Origin: Pedobacter yulinensis
Lineage (GTDB): Bacteria; Bacteroidota; Bacteroidia; Sphingobacteriales; Sphingobacteriaceae
NCBI RefSeq assembly: GCF_003029735.1
Contig: NZ_KZ686270.1
Span: 434,001-498,000, forward strand
Reading direction: 5' to 3'
DNA length: 64,000 bases
Shown: positions 15,905-23,569 of the stretch, one piece after another
Layout of the letters: each line of letters starts with the position of its first letter
How positions within the stretch are numbered: position 1 is the first letter of the stretch
Made by a program: the position numbers and the translations under genes
The notes under the pieces: model-generated
Database searches by the model: none
What the model was told of the DNA's origin: nothing
Seen by the model: only the letters and a program-made list of their open reading frames with translations

Positions 15905-17491
15905 ATGCAGGCAACCTACATACCGTACAGCCAGACCAACGCCTTTTCACCACTCGTACTCGACTATCTCGCCGGCGAGCCGGCACTCAAAGCATTTTAC
16001 GGGGAGCGTCCTGATCTTGCCGGGCTCGGCAAAACTTTTCAGAACCGGCAATTCGGCGGGAACCGCGATGTGCTCGTAAAAATACTGAAAAAACAATACG
16101 CAGGACTCAAAATTCACCAGGCGGTCGGGAACAACATCGATCTGCTGCTTCGCGAAGAAACCTTTACTGTAACGACCGGCCACCAGCTTAATCTCTTTAC
16201 CGGGCCGCTCTATTTTATCTATAAGATCGTTACGGCGATCAACCTGGCCCTGGAACTGAAAATTGCCTACCCAGACAAAAATTTCGTACCTGTATACTGG
16301 ATGGCTACAGAAGACCACGATTTTGCCGAAATCAACCATGTGCAGGTCGAAGAGGAACTGATTAGCTGGATTCAACAGGGTAACGGCGCAACAGGGCGGC
16401 TCAGCACGGATACGGTGACTGCAGCTGTAACGGCCTACAAGGGTTACCTTGGGCTGAGCGAAAACGGCAAAAAGCTGGGCAGCCTTGTCGAGGCTGCCTA
16501 TCTGGGCAACGGCAACCTGGCCGATGCAACCCGTCAGCTGGTGAACAGCCTTTTTGAAAAGTACGGGCTGGTCATTATCAATGCCGATGAACATGATTTG
16601 AAAACCCTGTTTTCGGGCATCATGGCAGAAGATATCGTTCATCGCCACAGCGCAGCGAACATCGCCGGCAGCAGTTCGGCCCTTGAACATGCTGGTTATC
16701 CCGCCCAGGTGCACGGCAGGGAGATCAATTTTTTTTACCTGCATGACAACCTGCGGGAACGTATCCTGTTTGCAGACGGCCTTTACACCGTAAACAAAAC
16801 CGAAATACAGTTCACAGCATCCGAGTTACTTGCCGAGATTGAAACCCATCCCGAGCGCTTCAGCCCCAACGTGGTTATGCGGCCACTGTACCAGGAAGTC
16901 ATCCTTCCCAACATTGCCTACATTGGCGGTGGTGCCGAAATCGCTTACTGGATGCAGCTGAAGGCGAATTTCGACTTTTATAAGATCGATTTTCCGGTGC
17001 TGGTTTTACGGAATTCTGCCTTGCTGATCGATCCGCGCAGCAAACAAAACCTGTTCAGGCTGGGCATATCCACCAGTGATATTTTTCAGTCTGAGGCAGA
17101 CCTGGTCAGGGACTGGGTACTCAATAACAGCAGAAATCAGCTCTTCCTGGCAGACGAAAGTCGGGAAATTCAGGCCGTGTTTGACAGGATCAAGCTGCAG
17201 GCCTATAAAATTGACAAGAGTTTACCGGAGTCTGCTGACGCGGCCAAGACCAAAACGCTTCACCTGCTGCACAACCTGGAAAAGAAATTACTGCGCGCCG
17301 AGAAACGAAACCATGATATCTCGCTGCAGCAGATCAGAAACGTAAAGGCCCGCCTTTTTCCCGGCGCCTCGCTGCAGGAACGGGTCTTCAATCTGGCTCC
17401 CATGTATGTGAATTATGGCGAGGATTTCCTCTCTACCCTGATCGAACGCTTTCAGCCGCTTGAACACCAGTTTACCATTCTGACCCCCTGA
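15905..17491 (+). CDS. bshC: Bacillithiol biosynthesis cysteine-adding enzyme BshC
   Basis: Adds cysteine to glucosaminyl-malate in the last step of bacillithiol synthesis, in the cytoplasm. The 528-residue protein has the conserved N-terminal core TVTTGHQLNLFTGPLYFIYKIVTAINLA and VPVYWMATEDHDFAEINH, then RPLYQEVILPNIAYIGGGAEIAYWMQLK, and a C-terminal coiled-coil region (about residues 430-500). These motifs and the length match BshC. The other bsh genes are not in the window. It is followed after 1 nt by the dehydrogenase gene, so they share a transcript. Confidence 0.94.
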   Translation: MQATYIPYSQTNAFSPLVLDYLAGEPALKAFYGERPDLAGLGKTFQNRQFGGNRDVLVKILKKQYAGLKIHQAVGNNIDLLLREETFTVTTGHQLNLFTGPLYFIYKIVTAINLALELKIAYPDKNFVPVYWMATEDHDFAEINHVQVEEELISWIQQGNGATGRLSTDTVTAAVTAYKGYLGLSENGKKLGSLVEAAYLGNGNLADATRQLVNSLFEKYGLVIINADEHDLKTLFSGIMAEDIVHRHSAANIAGSSSALEHAGYPAQVHGREINFFYLHDNLRERILFADGLYTVNKTEIQFTASELLAEIETHPERFSPNVVMRPLYQEVILPNIAYIGGGAEIAYWMQLKANFDFYKIDFPVLVLRNSALLIDPRSKQNLFRLGISTSDIFQSEADLVRDWVLNNSRNQLFLADESREIQAVFDRIKLQAYKIDKSLPESADAAKTKTLHLLHNLEKKLLRAEKRNHDISLQQIRNVKARLFPGASLQERVFNLAPMYVNYGEDFLSTLIERFQPLEHQFTILTP

Positions 17492-17492
17492 T

Positions 17493-18578
17493 ATGACCAA
17501 CTATATTTTCAGCGAAACGAGTTTACGGAATTTCACACGCCGGGTGTTTCTGGCCATCGGCTGCCCTCCGGCCGATGCAGACCTGGCTACCGATGTCCTG
17601 TTGCAGGCCGACCTGCGCGGTGTCGATTCGCACGGCGTGGCCCGGCTCAGCGGTTATGTGCGGCTGTGGGAAAAAGAACGGATCAATACACGGCCAGACA
17701 TCCGTGTGGTGCACGAAACGCCTACCACCGCAACGGTCAATGGTGACCGTGGACTTGGTCTTGTCGTCGCTCCTTTTGCCATGAAACTGGCCATTGAAAA
17801 GGCCAAAACCTATGGCAGTGGCTGGGTTTCAGTCAAAAACTCGAACCATTTTGGTATTGCCGGTTACCATTCGCTGATGGCTGTACGCGAAGACATGATC
17901 GGCTTGAGCATGACAAATGCAAGTCCGCTGGTGGCCCCTACCTACAGCAATGAACGCCTCCTCGGAACCAACCCAATCTGTTATGCCTTTCCTGCCGGCA
18001 AAAATGCTCCGGTCGTGGTTGACATGGCTACGGCTGCTGCCGCAAACGGGAAACTGGAAATCGCACAGCGCACGGGATCAGAGATTCCATCTGGCTGGGT
18101 CCAGGATAAGCAGGGCAATGACTCGACAGACCCGAACGAATTGAAAGTGGGCGGCGCATTACTCCCGCTGGGAAGTGACAAAGCGCATGGCAGCCACAAG
18201 GGTTACGGCCTCGGGGCCGCGGTCGATATCTTATCGGCCATTCTCTCGGGCGCGAATTATGGGCCATGGGTGCCGCCCTTTGTTGCTTTTCTTGATCCGC
18301 CTGCTGACCCCGTAGGCGAGGGAATTGGTCATTTTCTCGGTGCCATGCGGGTCGATGGCTTCCGTCCGGTCGGGGAATACAAACATCATATGGATAACTG
18401 GATCGACCGTTTCAGCAAGGCCAAAACGGTCGATCCGGCTAAAAAAGTAATCATTCCAGGGCAACCCGAGCTCGAGGCCGAAGCGGAACGCCGCAAAACC
18501 GGCATTCCGCTGGTTCAGGCGGTAGCGGATGACCTAAATCAACTTGCCGACAAATTAGCTGTAGAAAGGCTTTTTTAG
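17493..18578 (+). CDS. Ldh family malate/lactate/ureidoglycolate-type oxidoreductase
   Basis: NAD(P)-dependent dehydrogenase of the Ldh2 (YlbC/AllD/ComC) fold. The 361-residue protein shows LLQADLRGVDSHGVARLSGYV, the catalytic-histidine region GWVSVKNSNHFGIAGYHSLMA, SNERLLGTNPICYAFPA and GSHKGYGLGAAVDILSA, which define the family. The substrate (malate, sulfolactate, ureidoglycolate or another 2-hydroxy acid) cannot be assigned from sequence. It lies 1 nt after bshC. BshA uses malate, so a malate dehydrogenase next to bshC is suggestive but unproven. Its stop overlaps the end of the convergent acidic-protein gene by 4 nt. Confidence 0.92.
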   Translation: MTNYIFSETSLRNFTRRVFLAIGCPPADADLATDVLLQADLRGVDSHGVARLSGYVRLWEKERINTRPDIRVVHETPTTATVNGDRGLGLVVAPFAMKLAIEKAKTYGSGWVSVKNSNHFGIAGYHSLMAVREDMIGLSMTNASPLVAPTYSNERLLGTNPICYAFPAGKNAPVVVDMATAAAANGKLEIAQRTGSEIPSGWVQDKQGNDSTDPNELKVGGALLPLGSDKAHGSHKGYGLGAAVDILSAILSGANYGPWVPPFVAFLDPPADPVGEGIGHFLGAMRVDGFRPVGEYKHHMDNWIDRFSKAKTVDPAKKVIIPGQPELEAEAERRKTGIPLVQAVADDLNQLADKLAVERLF

Positions 18579-18988
18579 GGCTTAACTTCTGCGTCGTTCA
18601 CCGGGTAACCCTCTTCATCGAGGTCGTCGCGGTCATCTTCCGGGGTACGGGCCAGCAGTTCGTCTTCAGAAGACAACTCCACGCTTTCGCCGTTGTCTAC
18701 ATGCATGCCAAGTTCTTCGAGGTCGTTTTCGGCAATCTCGTCCCGTTTCGCATACTCATCGCCCAGGTAAGGGTTCTGCTCATCGTAGTCTGAGTTGAAA
18801 TCACTGCCGTCTTCGGCCGATGTTTCATACGGGAGCGGATGGTCATAATCTTCCTCCTCGCTGGGCACATCAAGTTCAAAACTTTCTTTGTCTTTGTCGT
18901 ATTTCAACTCGCGGTGGTTGCGCGTCTCATCGCTTTCGACCGAATGAAGTTTATCATTCGCCGGCTGCTGGTTCATATCGTTTTCCAT
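18575..18988 (-). CDS. Highly acidic protein of unknown function
   Basis: A 137-residue soluble protein with 25 Glu and 23 Asp, about 35 percent acidic residues, no cysteine, no signal peptide and no transmembrane segment. It is probably disordered. Repeated runs such as SEEEDYDH and PEDDRDDLDEE suggest ion or basic-protein binding, but no domain is recognised. The ATG at 18988 is the first available start. It is transcribed towards the dehydrogenase gene and away from icd. I treat it as a real gene because the frame fills the gap between two genes and shows clear coding bias. Confidence 0.7.
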   Translation of the reverse strand: MENDMNQQPANDKLHSVESDETRNHRELKYDKDKESFELDVPSEEEDYDHPLPYETSAEDGSDFNSDYDEQNPYLGDEYAKRDEIAENDLEELGMHVDNGESVELSSEDELLARTPEDDRDDLDEEGYPVNDAEVKP

Positions 18989-19081
18989 AGCTGTGTTTTA
19001 GAAAGAAACAGCAAAGCAGGCGGAAGGTTTGCTTATGTCGGATTGATGACAGGTACGCCGCCCGTATATTTTCAATTTTTA

Positions 19082-19089
19082 TATCTTTG
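19082..19089 (+). promoter_or_regulatory. Predicted -7 promoter element of icd
   Basis: TATCTTTG matches TAnnTTTG and lies 36 nt before the ATG at 19126. An in-frame TTG at 19087 falls inside this element, which argues against the longer reading frame. Confidence 0.5.
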
Positions 19090-19125
19090 CGCTTGAGAAC
19101 TAAAATTTTAAACAAAATTCCACAT

Positions 19126-20361
19126 ATGTCAGTACAAAAAATTAAAGTTGCCAATCCGGTTGTAGAACTGGACGGGGACGAAATGACCCGTATCATTTGG
19201 AAATTCATTAAAGACAAACTGATCCTGCCATATCTTGAGCTCGACATCAAATATTACGATCTGGGTATCGAATACCGTGATGAAACCAATGATCAGGTAA
19301 CGATCGACGCGGCAGAGGCAATCAAGCAATACGGCGTAGGCATCAAATGCGCCACCATTACACCAGACGAAGCACGCGTTGAGGAATTTAAACTGAAACA
19401 AATGTGGAAATCGCCAAACGGTACCATCCGTAACATTCTTGACGGCACGGTATTCCGCGAGCCGATCGTAACCAGCAATGTACCCCGCCTGGTTCCAAAC
19501 TGGACTGCACCGATCTGCATTGGGCGCCATGCGTTTGGCGACCAGTACCGGGCAACAGATTTCGTTACAAAAGGAAAAGGCAAACTGACCGTAACCTTTA
19601 CGCCGGAAGATGGCGGCGAGGCGCAAAGCTTTGAAGTTTACAATTTTAAAGGCGATGGCGTTGCCCTGGCCATGTACAATACGGATGAGAGCATCAGGGG
19701 TTTTGCCCGTGCCTGCTTTAACCAGGCCCTGATGAAAAAATGGCCATTGTACCTCTCTACAAAAAACACCATTCTTAAAAAATACGACGGCCGTTTTAAA
19801 GATATCTTCGAAGAAACCTATCAGAACGAGTTCAAAGCGCAGTTTGACGAAAACAACCTGGTCTACGAACACCGCCTTATCGATGACATGGTTGCTTCTG
19901 CACTCAAATGGAACGGAAACTTTGTTTGGGCTTGTAAAAACTATGACGGCGATGTACAATCTGACACCGTCGCACAAGGCTTTGGTTCACTCGGACTGAT
20001 GACCTCTACGCTGATCACACCAGACGGAAAAGTAATGGAAGCAGAGGCAGCACACGGAACCGTGACACGTCACTACCGCGATCACCAGAACGGTAAACCG
20101 ACTTCGACCAACCCTATCGCATCTATCTTCGCCTGGACACGCGGCCTTGAGTTCCGCGGTAAGCTGGATGGAAACGATGAACTGATCAAATTCTGCCAAA
20201 CCCTGGAGCAGGTATGTATTGAAACCGTAGAAAGCGGTAAGATGACCAAAGACCTGGCAGTGTGTATTCATGGCAACAAAGTAGAGCACGGTCGCGACTA
20301 CTTATATACCGAAGAATTCCTTGCTGCGATTGACGAAAATCTGCAAGCCAAACTGGCATAA
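19126..20361 (+). CDS. icd: NADP-dependent isocitrate dehydrogenase, eukaryotic-type homodimer
   Basis: Oxidises isocitrate to 2-oxoglutarate in the TCA cycle with NADP. From the ATG at 19126 the protein has 411 residues. It contains [24 protein letters not shown], the substrate motif [43 protein letters not shown], the catalytic Lys/Asp region [44 protein letters not shown] and [24 protein letters not shown]. This is the subfamily II enzyme typical of eukaryotes and Bacteroidota, not the E. coli type. Monocistronic, with a strong terminator downstream. Confidence 0.97.
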   Translation: MSVQKIKVANPVVELDGDEMTRIIWKFIKDKLILPYLELDIKYYDLGIEYRDETNDQVTIDAAEAIKQYGVGIKCATITPDEARVEEFKLKQMWKSPNGTIRNILDGTVFREPIVTSNVPRLVPNWTAPICIGRHAFGDQYRATDFVTKGKGKLTVTFTPEDGGEAQSFEVYNFKGDGVALAMYNTDESIRGFARACFNQALMKKWPLYLSTKNTILKKYDGRFKDIFEETYQNEFKAQFDENNLVYEHRLIDDMVASALKWNGNFVWACKNYDGDVQSDTVAQGFGSLGLMTSTLITPDGKVMEAEAAHGTVTRHYRDHQNGKPTSTNPIASIFAWTRGLEFRGKLDGNDELIKFCQTLEQVCIETVESGKMTKDLAVCIHGNKVEHGRDYLYTEEFLAAIDENLQAKLA

Positions 20362-20378
20362 AATTCATCCATAACTGG

Positions 20379-20418
20379 AAAATCCCGCTTCATGAACTGA
20401 AGCGGGATTTTTTTTTCA
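20379..20418 (+). terminator. Intrinsic terminator of icd
   Basis: Stem AAATCCCGCTTCA with TGAAGCGGGATTT, 4-5 nt loop, followed by a long T-tract. Confidence 0.9.
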
Positions 20419-20468
20419 ATTTTTTTCTGTGTTCCCCTTGCATTTTCCAAATACAACCTGTACAATTG

Positions 20469-20494
20469 TAGTGTACTATTTAACTAATACACTA
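20469..20494. promoter_or_regulatory. YtrA-like operator upstream of ABC/GntR operon
   Basis: Perfect inverted repeat with arms TAGTGTA (20469-20475) and TACACTA (20488-20494) and a 12-nt spacer, ending 2 nt before the first start codon of the operon. The core AGTGTA-N12-TACACT closely resembles the operator I recall for the Bacillus GntR repressor YtrA (AGTGTA-N13-TACACT). The operon carries its own YtrA-type regulator at 22215, so autorepression is the likely use. Confidence 0.7.
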
Positions 20495-20496
20495 GT

Positions 20497-21360
20497 ATGA
20501 TTCAACTTTCAAATATTTCGTTCGCATACAGCAAAGGCAGGCCGGTTTTAGAAAACCTGGATCTTGTACTGCAAGCTGGGCATATCTATGGACTGCTTGG
20601 CCTGAACGGTGCGGGCAAGAGCAGCCTGTTGTACCAAATAGCAGGCCTGTTATTCCCCGATCACGGTACTGCGCGCGTTTTGGGTATGGAGCCTGCCCAA
20701 CGCAGCATAGAATTTCTGCAGTCTGTATACCTCCTGCCCGAGCAGTCGGCAGCAAGTTCGCTCTCGGCCATCAGCTATGCAGCCGTTCATGGGGCGTTTT
20801 ATCCGGCATTCGACCAGGAACACTTCAGCCTGCTGCTGAAACAGTTTGATGTCGATCCGCGCCGGCCGCTGGACGCGATGAGTTACGGACAAGCAAAAAA
20901 GGCGATGATCGCATTTGCCATCGCAACCCGCGTGCGCATCATCCTGATGGATGAGCCGACCAACGGGCTGGACATTCCTTCAAAGCGGCAGTTCAGAAAA
21001 GTAATTGCCGGTGCGTTGCAGGAAGACCAGCTGATGGTGATCAGCACGCACCAGGTTCGCGACCTGGATAACCTGATCGATTACCTGCTTGTGCTCAAAG
21101 ACCGGAATGTCATCTTAAACGCTTCTGCAGACCACATTACCAGTCGCATACTTTTCAGAAACACCATGGATCCACAGCAAGAGGCCGGCCTGCTGTATGC
21201 CGAAGGCGGACTGAAAGGATACGCTGTGCTGTTAAAAAACACCCATGGCCACGACTCCAAACTGGATACAGAAACTTTCTTCAATGCATTATTAACCGAA
21301 AAGGAAGCCGTGTTGGCTGTCCTCAACCAAAACCCCACAAACCATGGAATTCTCGCTTAA
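20497..21360 (+). CDS. ABC transporter ATP-binding protein (YtrB-like)
   Basis: ATPase subunit of an ABC transporter, 287 residues. Walker A is GLNGAGKSSLL, Walker B is RIILMDEPTNGLD, and the switch histidine lies in MVISTHQVRDLD. The signature motif is MSYGQAKKAM instead of LSGGQ, a variation common in the YtrB/CcmA-like group. The C-terminal 90 residues are not part of the nucleotide-binding core. It is the first gene of a four-gene operon and overlaps the permease by 17 nt. Family context suggests response to cell-envelope stress; substrate unknown. Confidence 0.93.
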   Translation: MIQLSNISFAYSKGRPVLENLDLVLQAGHIYGLLGLNGAGKSSLLYQIAGLLFPDHGTARVLGMEPAQRSIEFLQSVYLLPEQSAASSLSAISYAAVHGAFYPAFDQEHFSLLLKQFDVDPRRPLDAMSYGQAKKAMIAFAIATRVRIILMDEPTNGLDIPSKRQFRKVIAGALQEDQLMVISTHQVRDLDNLIDYLLVLKDRNVILNASADHITSRILFRNTMDPQQEAGLLYAEGGLKGYAVLLKNTHGHDSKLDTETFFNALLTEKEAVLAVLNQNPTNHGILA

Positions 21361-22204
21361 ACGCATTGGTCTCCTGATCAGACTACAGTGGATTGAAAAT
21401 CAAAAATTCTACGCCTGGGCAATGCTTGGCATACCGGTGCTGATGGGTGCGATCTTGATTATTTCGTCTTTGATTATGCCCGGCGGACTCACAGACGAAA
21501 ACCAGGGACCAATCTTTATTGCCGGCCTGTTTTTCAGCAGCTGGATCTTCAACAGCCTGGTGTTCGGGAAATACAAAAGCAGGCCTGACAACCTGAAGTC
21601 GCTGAGTCTGCCGGCCTCAGCGGCAGAAAAGACTGCCTGCAGCCTGTTATTCACACTTGTGCTCTTCCCGGTCTTCTTTTGCCTGGTGACCTATCCGATG
21701 CTGCTGCTGATTGTTTACATCGATACAGAACTGATCGGAAACATCAATTCTTTGGTCGAGATTCGCCGCGATTACGTTCTTATTTCCATTGCAATACTTA
21801 TCCCGCTGCTCCTGCTGAACAGTGTCATCACGCTGAGCGTCAGAAAGTACGCTTTTTTCAAAGCACTTGCTATCCTGATCGCGGCGTTTGTAACCTTAAA
21901 TTTCCTGAACGGATTGATTATTAACACATATCTCGGCAACCAGGTTCCGGGACCATCGGCATCGTCCCGTGCGGCGTTCAAAGATCTCGAATTAAACAAC
22001 GTACAGATACAGCCCGGGGTAAGTTCGAGTTTATTTTCCCAGTGGTCACTTGAGTTGCGCGCGAACTATCCCGGATATACGGGCCCCAGTGCATGGGTGA
22101 AAATGCCCGAATACAATGAATGGCTGCCGGTAGTGCTGTATTACGTGCTGGGCTTGTTGCTTTTCAGGTGCGTCTATCTGAAGATCAGGGAAACAACAAT
22201 TTAA
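21344..22204 (+). CDS. ABC transporter permease
   Basis: Integral membrane subunit of 286 residues with about six hydrophobic segments, including AMLGIPVLMGAILIISSLIM, LLFTLVLFPVFFCLVTYPMLLLIVYI, VLISIAILIPLLLLNSVITL, FFKALAILIAAFVTLNFLNGLII and VVLYYVLGLLLFRCVYLKI near the C-terminus. A soluble loop lies before the last helix. The start overlaps the ATPase gene and the GntR gene follows after 10 nt. It is the partner of the ATPase; no sequence motif reveals the substrate. Confidence 0.88.
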   Translation: MEFSLKRIGLLIRLQWIENQKFYAWAMLGIPVLMGAILIISSLIMPGGLTDENQGPIFIAGLFFSSWIFNSLVFGKYKSRPDNLKSLSLPASAAEKTACSLLFTLVLFPVFFCLVTYPMLLLIVYIDTELIGNINSLVEIRRDYVLISIAILIPLLLLNSVITLSVRKYAFFKALAILIAAFVTLNFLNGLIINTYLGNQVPGPSASSRAAFKDLELNNVQIQPGVSSSLFSQWSLELRANYPGYTGPSAWVKMPEYNEWLPVVLYYVLGLLLFRCVYLKIRETTI

Positions 22205-22214
22205 TTGGAACACG

Positions 22215-22604
22215 ATGGATTTTAAAGATCAACAAGCCATCTATCTGCAGATCGCCGAACATGTTGGCGAACAGATATTACTGGGCCGGTGGCGGGACAA
22301 CGACAAGATACCTTCTGTGCGCGAACTTGCCGTTGCCCTCGAAGTGAACCCGAACACGGTCATGCGCGCCTACGAACACCTTCAGCAAGTTCACATCATT
22401 TTCACGAAACGAGGTATGGGATATTTTGTCGCCGACAACGCTATGCAACAACTTAGAAAAATAAGAAAAGAGCAGTTCATGACAGACGAGCTGCCCCTTC
22501 TTCTGCGAAAAATCGCATTGATGAATATTGATTTCAATGACATTGAACAGGCATGGAAATCGTATCAGGAAACCTTTCAAAAAGAGCAAAATGAAAAAAA
22601 GTAA
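22215..22604 (+). CDS. GntR family transcriptional regulator, YtrA subfamily
   Basis: A 129-residue repressor-like protein: a winged helix-turn-helix (YLQIAEHVGEQILLGRWRDNDKIPSVRELAVALEVNPNTVMRAYEHLQ, then a wing, residues about 8-75) and a short helical C-terminal segment. The small size and absence of an effector domain define the YtrA subfamily. It sits inside the ABC operon and is expected to bind the inverted repeat at 20469-20494. Its last codons overlap the following gene by 14 nt. Confidence 0.93.
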   Translation: MDFKDQQAIYLQIAEHVGEQILLGRWRDNDKIPSVRELAVALEVNPNTVMRAYEHLQQVHIIFTKRGMGYFVADNAMQQLRKIRKEQFMTDELPLLLRKIALMNIDFNDIEQAWKSYQETFQKEQNEKK

Positions 22605-23391
22605 CCGACTTATTCTCGGCATGATCCTTCTGCTGGTGATCTCCCTGCTGGTTTTTAATTTACGTTATGTGCAGGCTTACCGCATGGGCGAATTTGCCGT
22701 CCACATACCAGAGTATAGTAACTATTGGAAACGCGAACTTGACCGGGTCGAACTTCCCGACTTCAAACACCTTATCGTAAACGGGGCGATACTCGAAACC
22801 CGGAACGGTAAGGCCATCGACTCCATCAGCCGTCGGCAAAACTGGAACCCGGCTTGCCTGGTAAGCGACCGTGAAGGGAAAACGAATGCCGTGTCGATAC
22901 TGCGCGGGCTGCGAAAGCACCTGCGCTGGACACTGCGCAATGATTCGCTGTTTATCACCATTGAAAAAACCAGGCTGAATAAACGTGCTATCCGTTCCAG
23001 ATACTGGGATGCAAGCATCTTCGTAGAAGTACAGCAACTCAAATCGCTGAAAGCGCTCAACGGAAATTTCAGGCTTCATAATTTGTCCAGCCGGGATTCT
23101 CTGGTCATCAACCTGGCCAACGAAACAAACCTGGACATAGAAAGTGTAAGAACGCCTGTCTTAAATCTGAGGGCAGGAAACTCATGCCAGATCAACTTCC
23201 TTGAAATCCCGGCCGCAGATGCGGCAACTTCATTCCCGCCAAGGCCGGCGATTCATTATTCGCTTGGAACAAAAAGTTCAATCCGCATTCCGACAGTAGA
23301 CCAATTTGGCGAGATCAGGTCCTCAGACAAAATTCAAAAAATTGCAAGTCGCACAACGACAAGCGTGGTGCTGAACCGGCCAGAAAAATAA
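22591..23391 (+). CDS. Membrane-anchored protein of unknown function, fourth gene of the YtrA-type operon
   Basis: The ATG at 22591 lies inside the end of the GntR gene (14-nt overlap) and starts with a membrane anchor, MKKSNRLILGMILLLVISLLVFNL. An in-frame start at 22528 would place 21 polar residues before the helix and is less likely. The remaining part, about 240 residues, is predicted to be extracytoplasmic. It shows alternating polar and hydrophobic strands (NLSSRDSLVINLANETNLDIESVRTPVLNLRAG), as in beta-helix or adhesin-like domains. No family is recognised with certainty. Tight coupling indicates a role with the transporter. Confidence 0.7.
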   Translation: MKKSNRLILGMILLLVISLLVFNLRYVQAYRMGEFAVHIPEYSNYWKRELDRVELPDFKHLIVNGAILETRNGKAIDSISRRQNWNPACLVSDREGKTNAVSILRGLRKHLRWTLRNDSLFITIEKTRLNKRAIRSRYWDASIFVEVQQLKSLKALNGNFRLHNLSSRDSLVINLANETNLDIESVRTPVLNLRAGNSCQINFLEIPAADAATSFPPRPAIHYSLGTKSSIRIPTVDQFGEIRSSDKIQKIASRTTTSVVLNRPEK

Positions 23392-23419
23392 TCATCAATA
23401 ATTTTGCGGAATGCAGCCC

Positions 23420-23439
23420 GGTATCAAGTACTTGATACC
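23420..23439. promoter_or_regulatory. 20-bp perfect palindrome (operator or hairpin)
   Basis: Arms GGTATCAAGT and ACTTGATACC meet with no spacer. An overlapping alternative pairs CCCGGTA (23417-23423) with TACCGGG (23443-23449). No T-tract follows, so a terminator is less likely than a dimeric-regulator site, though a 3' hairpin of the preceding operon is possible. It lies about 130 bp before the outer-membrane receptor gene. Confidence 0.5.
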
Positions 23440-23558
23440 TGCTACCGGGATTTCGGCAACTTGAACCCGTCAACTAAATTCGCAGTAACAAAACCGTTAT
23501 CCGGGGCTAAATCTTGCTAAAATCCCGCTCTTCAATTCAAACATCACACACGAAGCTT

Positions 23559-23566
23559 TATCTTCA
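23559..23566 (+). promoter_or_regulatory. Possible -7 element of the 23570 receptor gene
   Basis: TATCTTCA differs from TAnnTTYG in its last base. It ends 3 nt before the ATG, so any transcript from it would be leaderless. Confidence 0.3.
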
Positions 23567-23569
23567 CAC

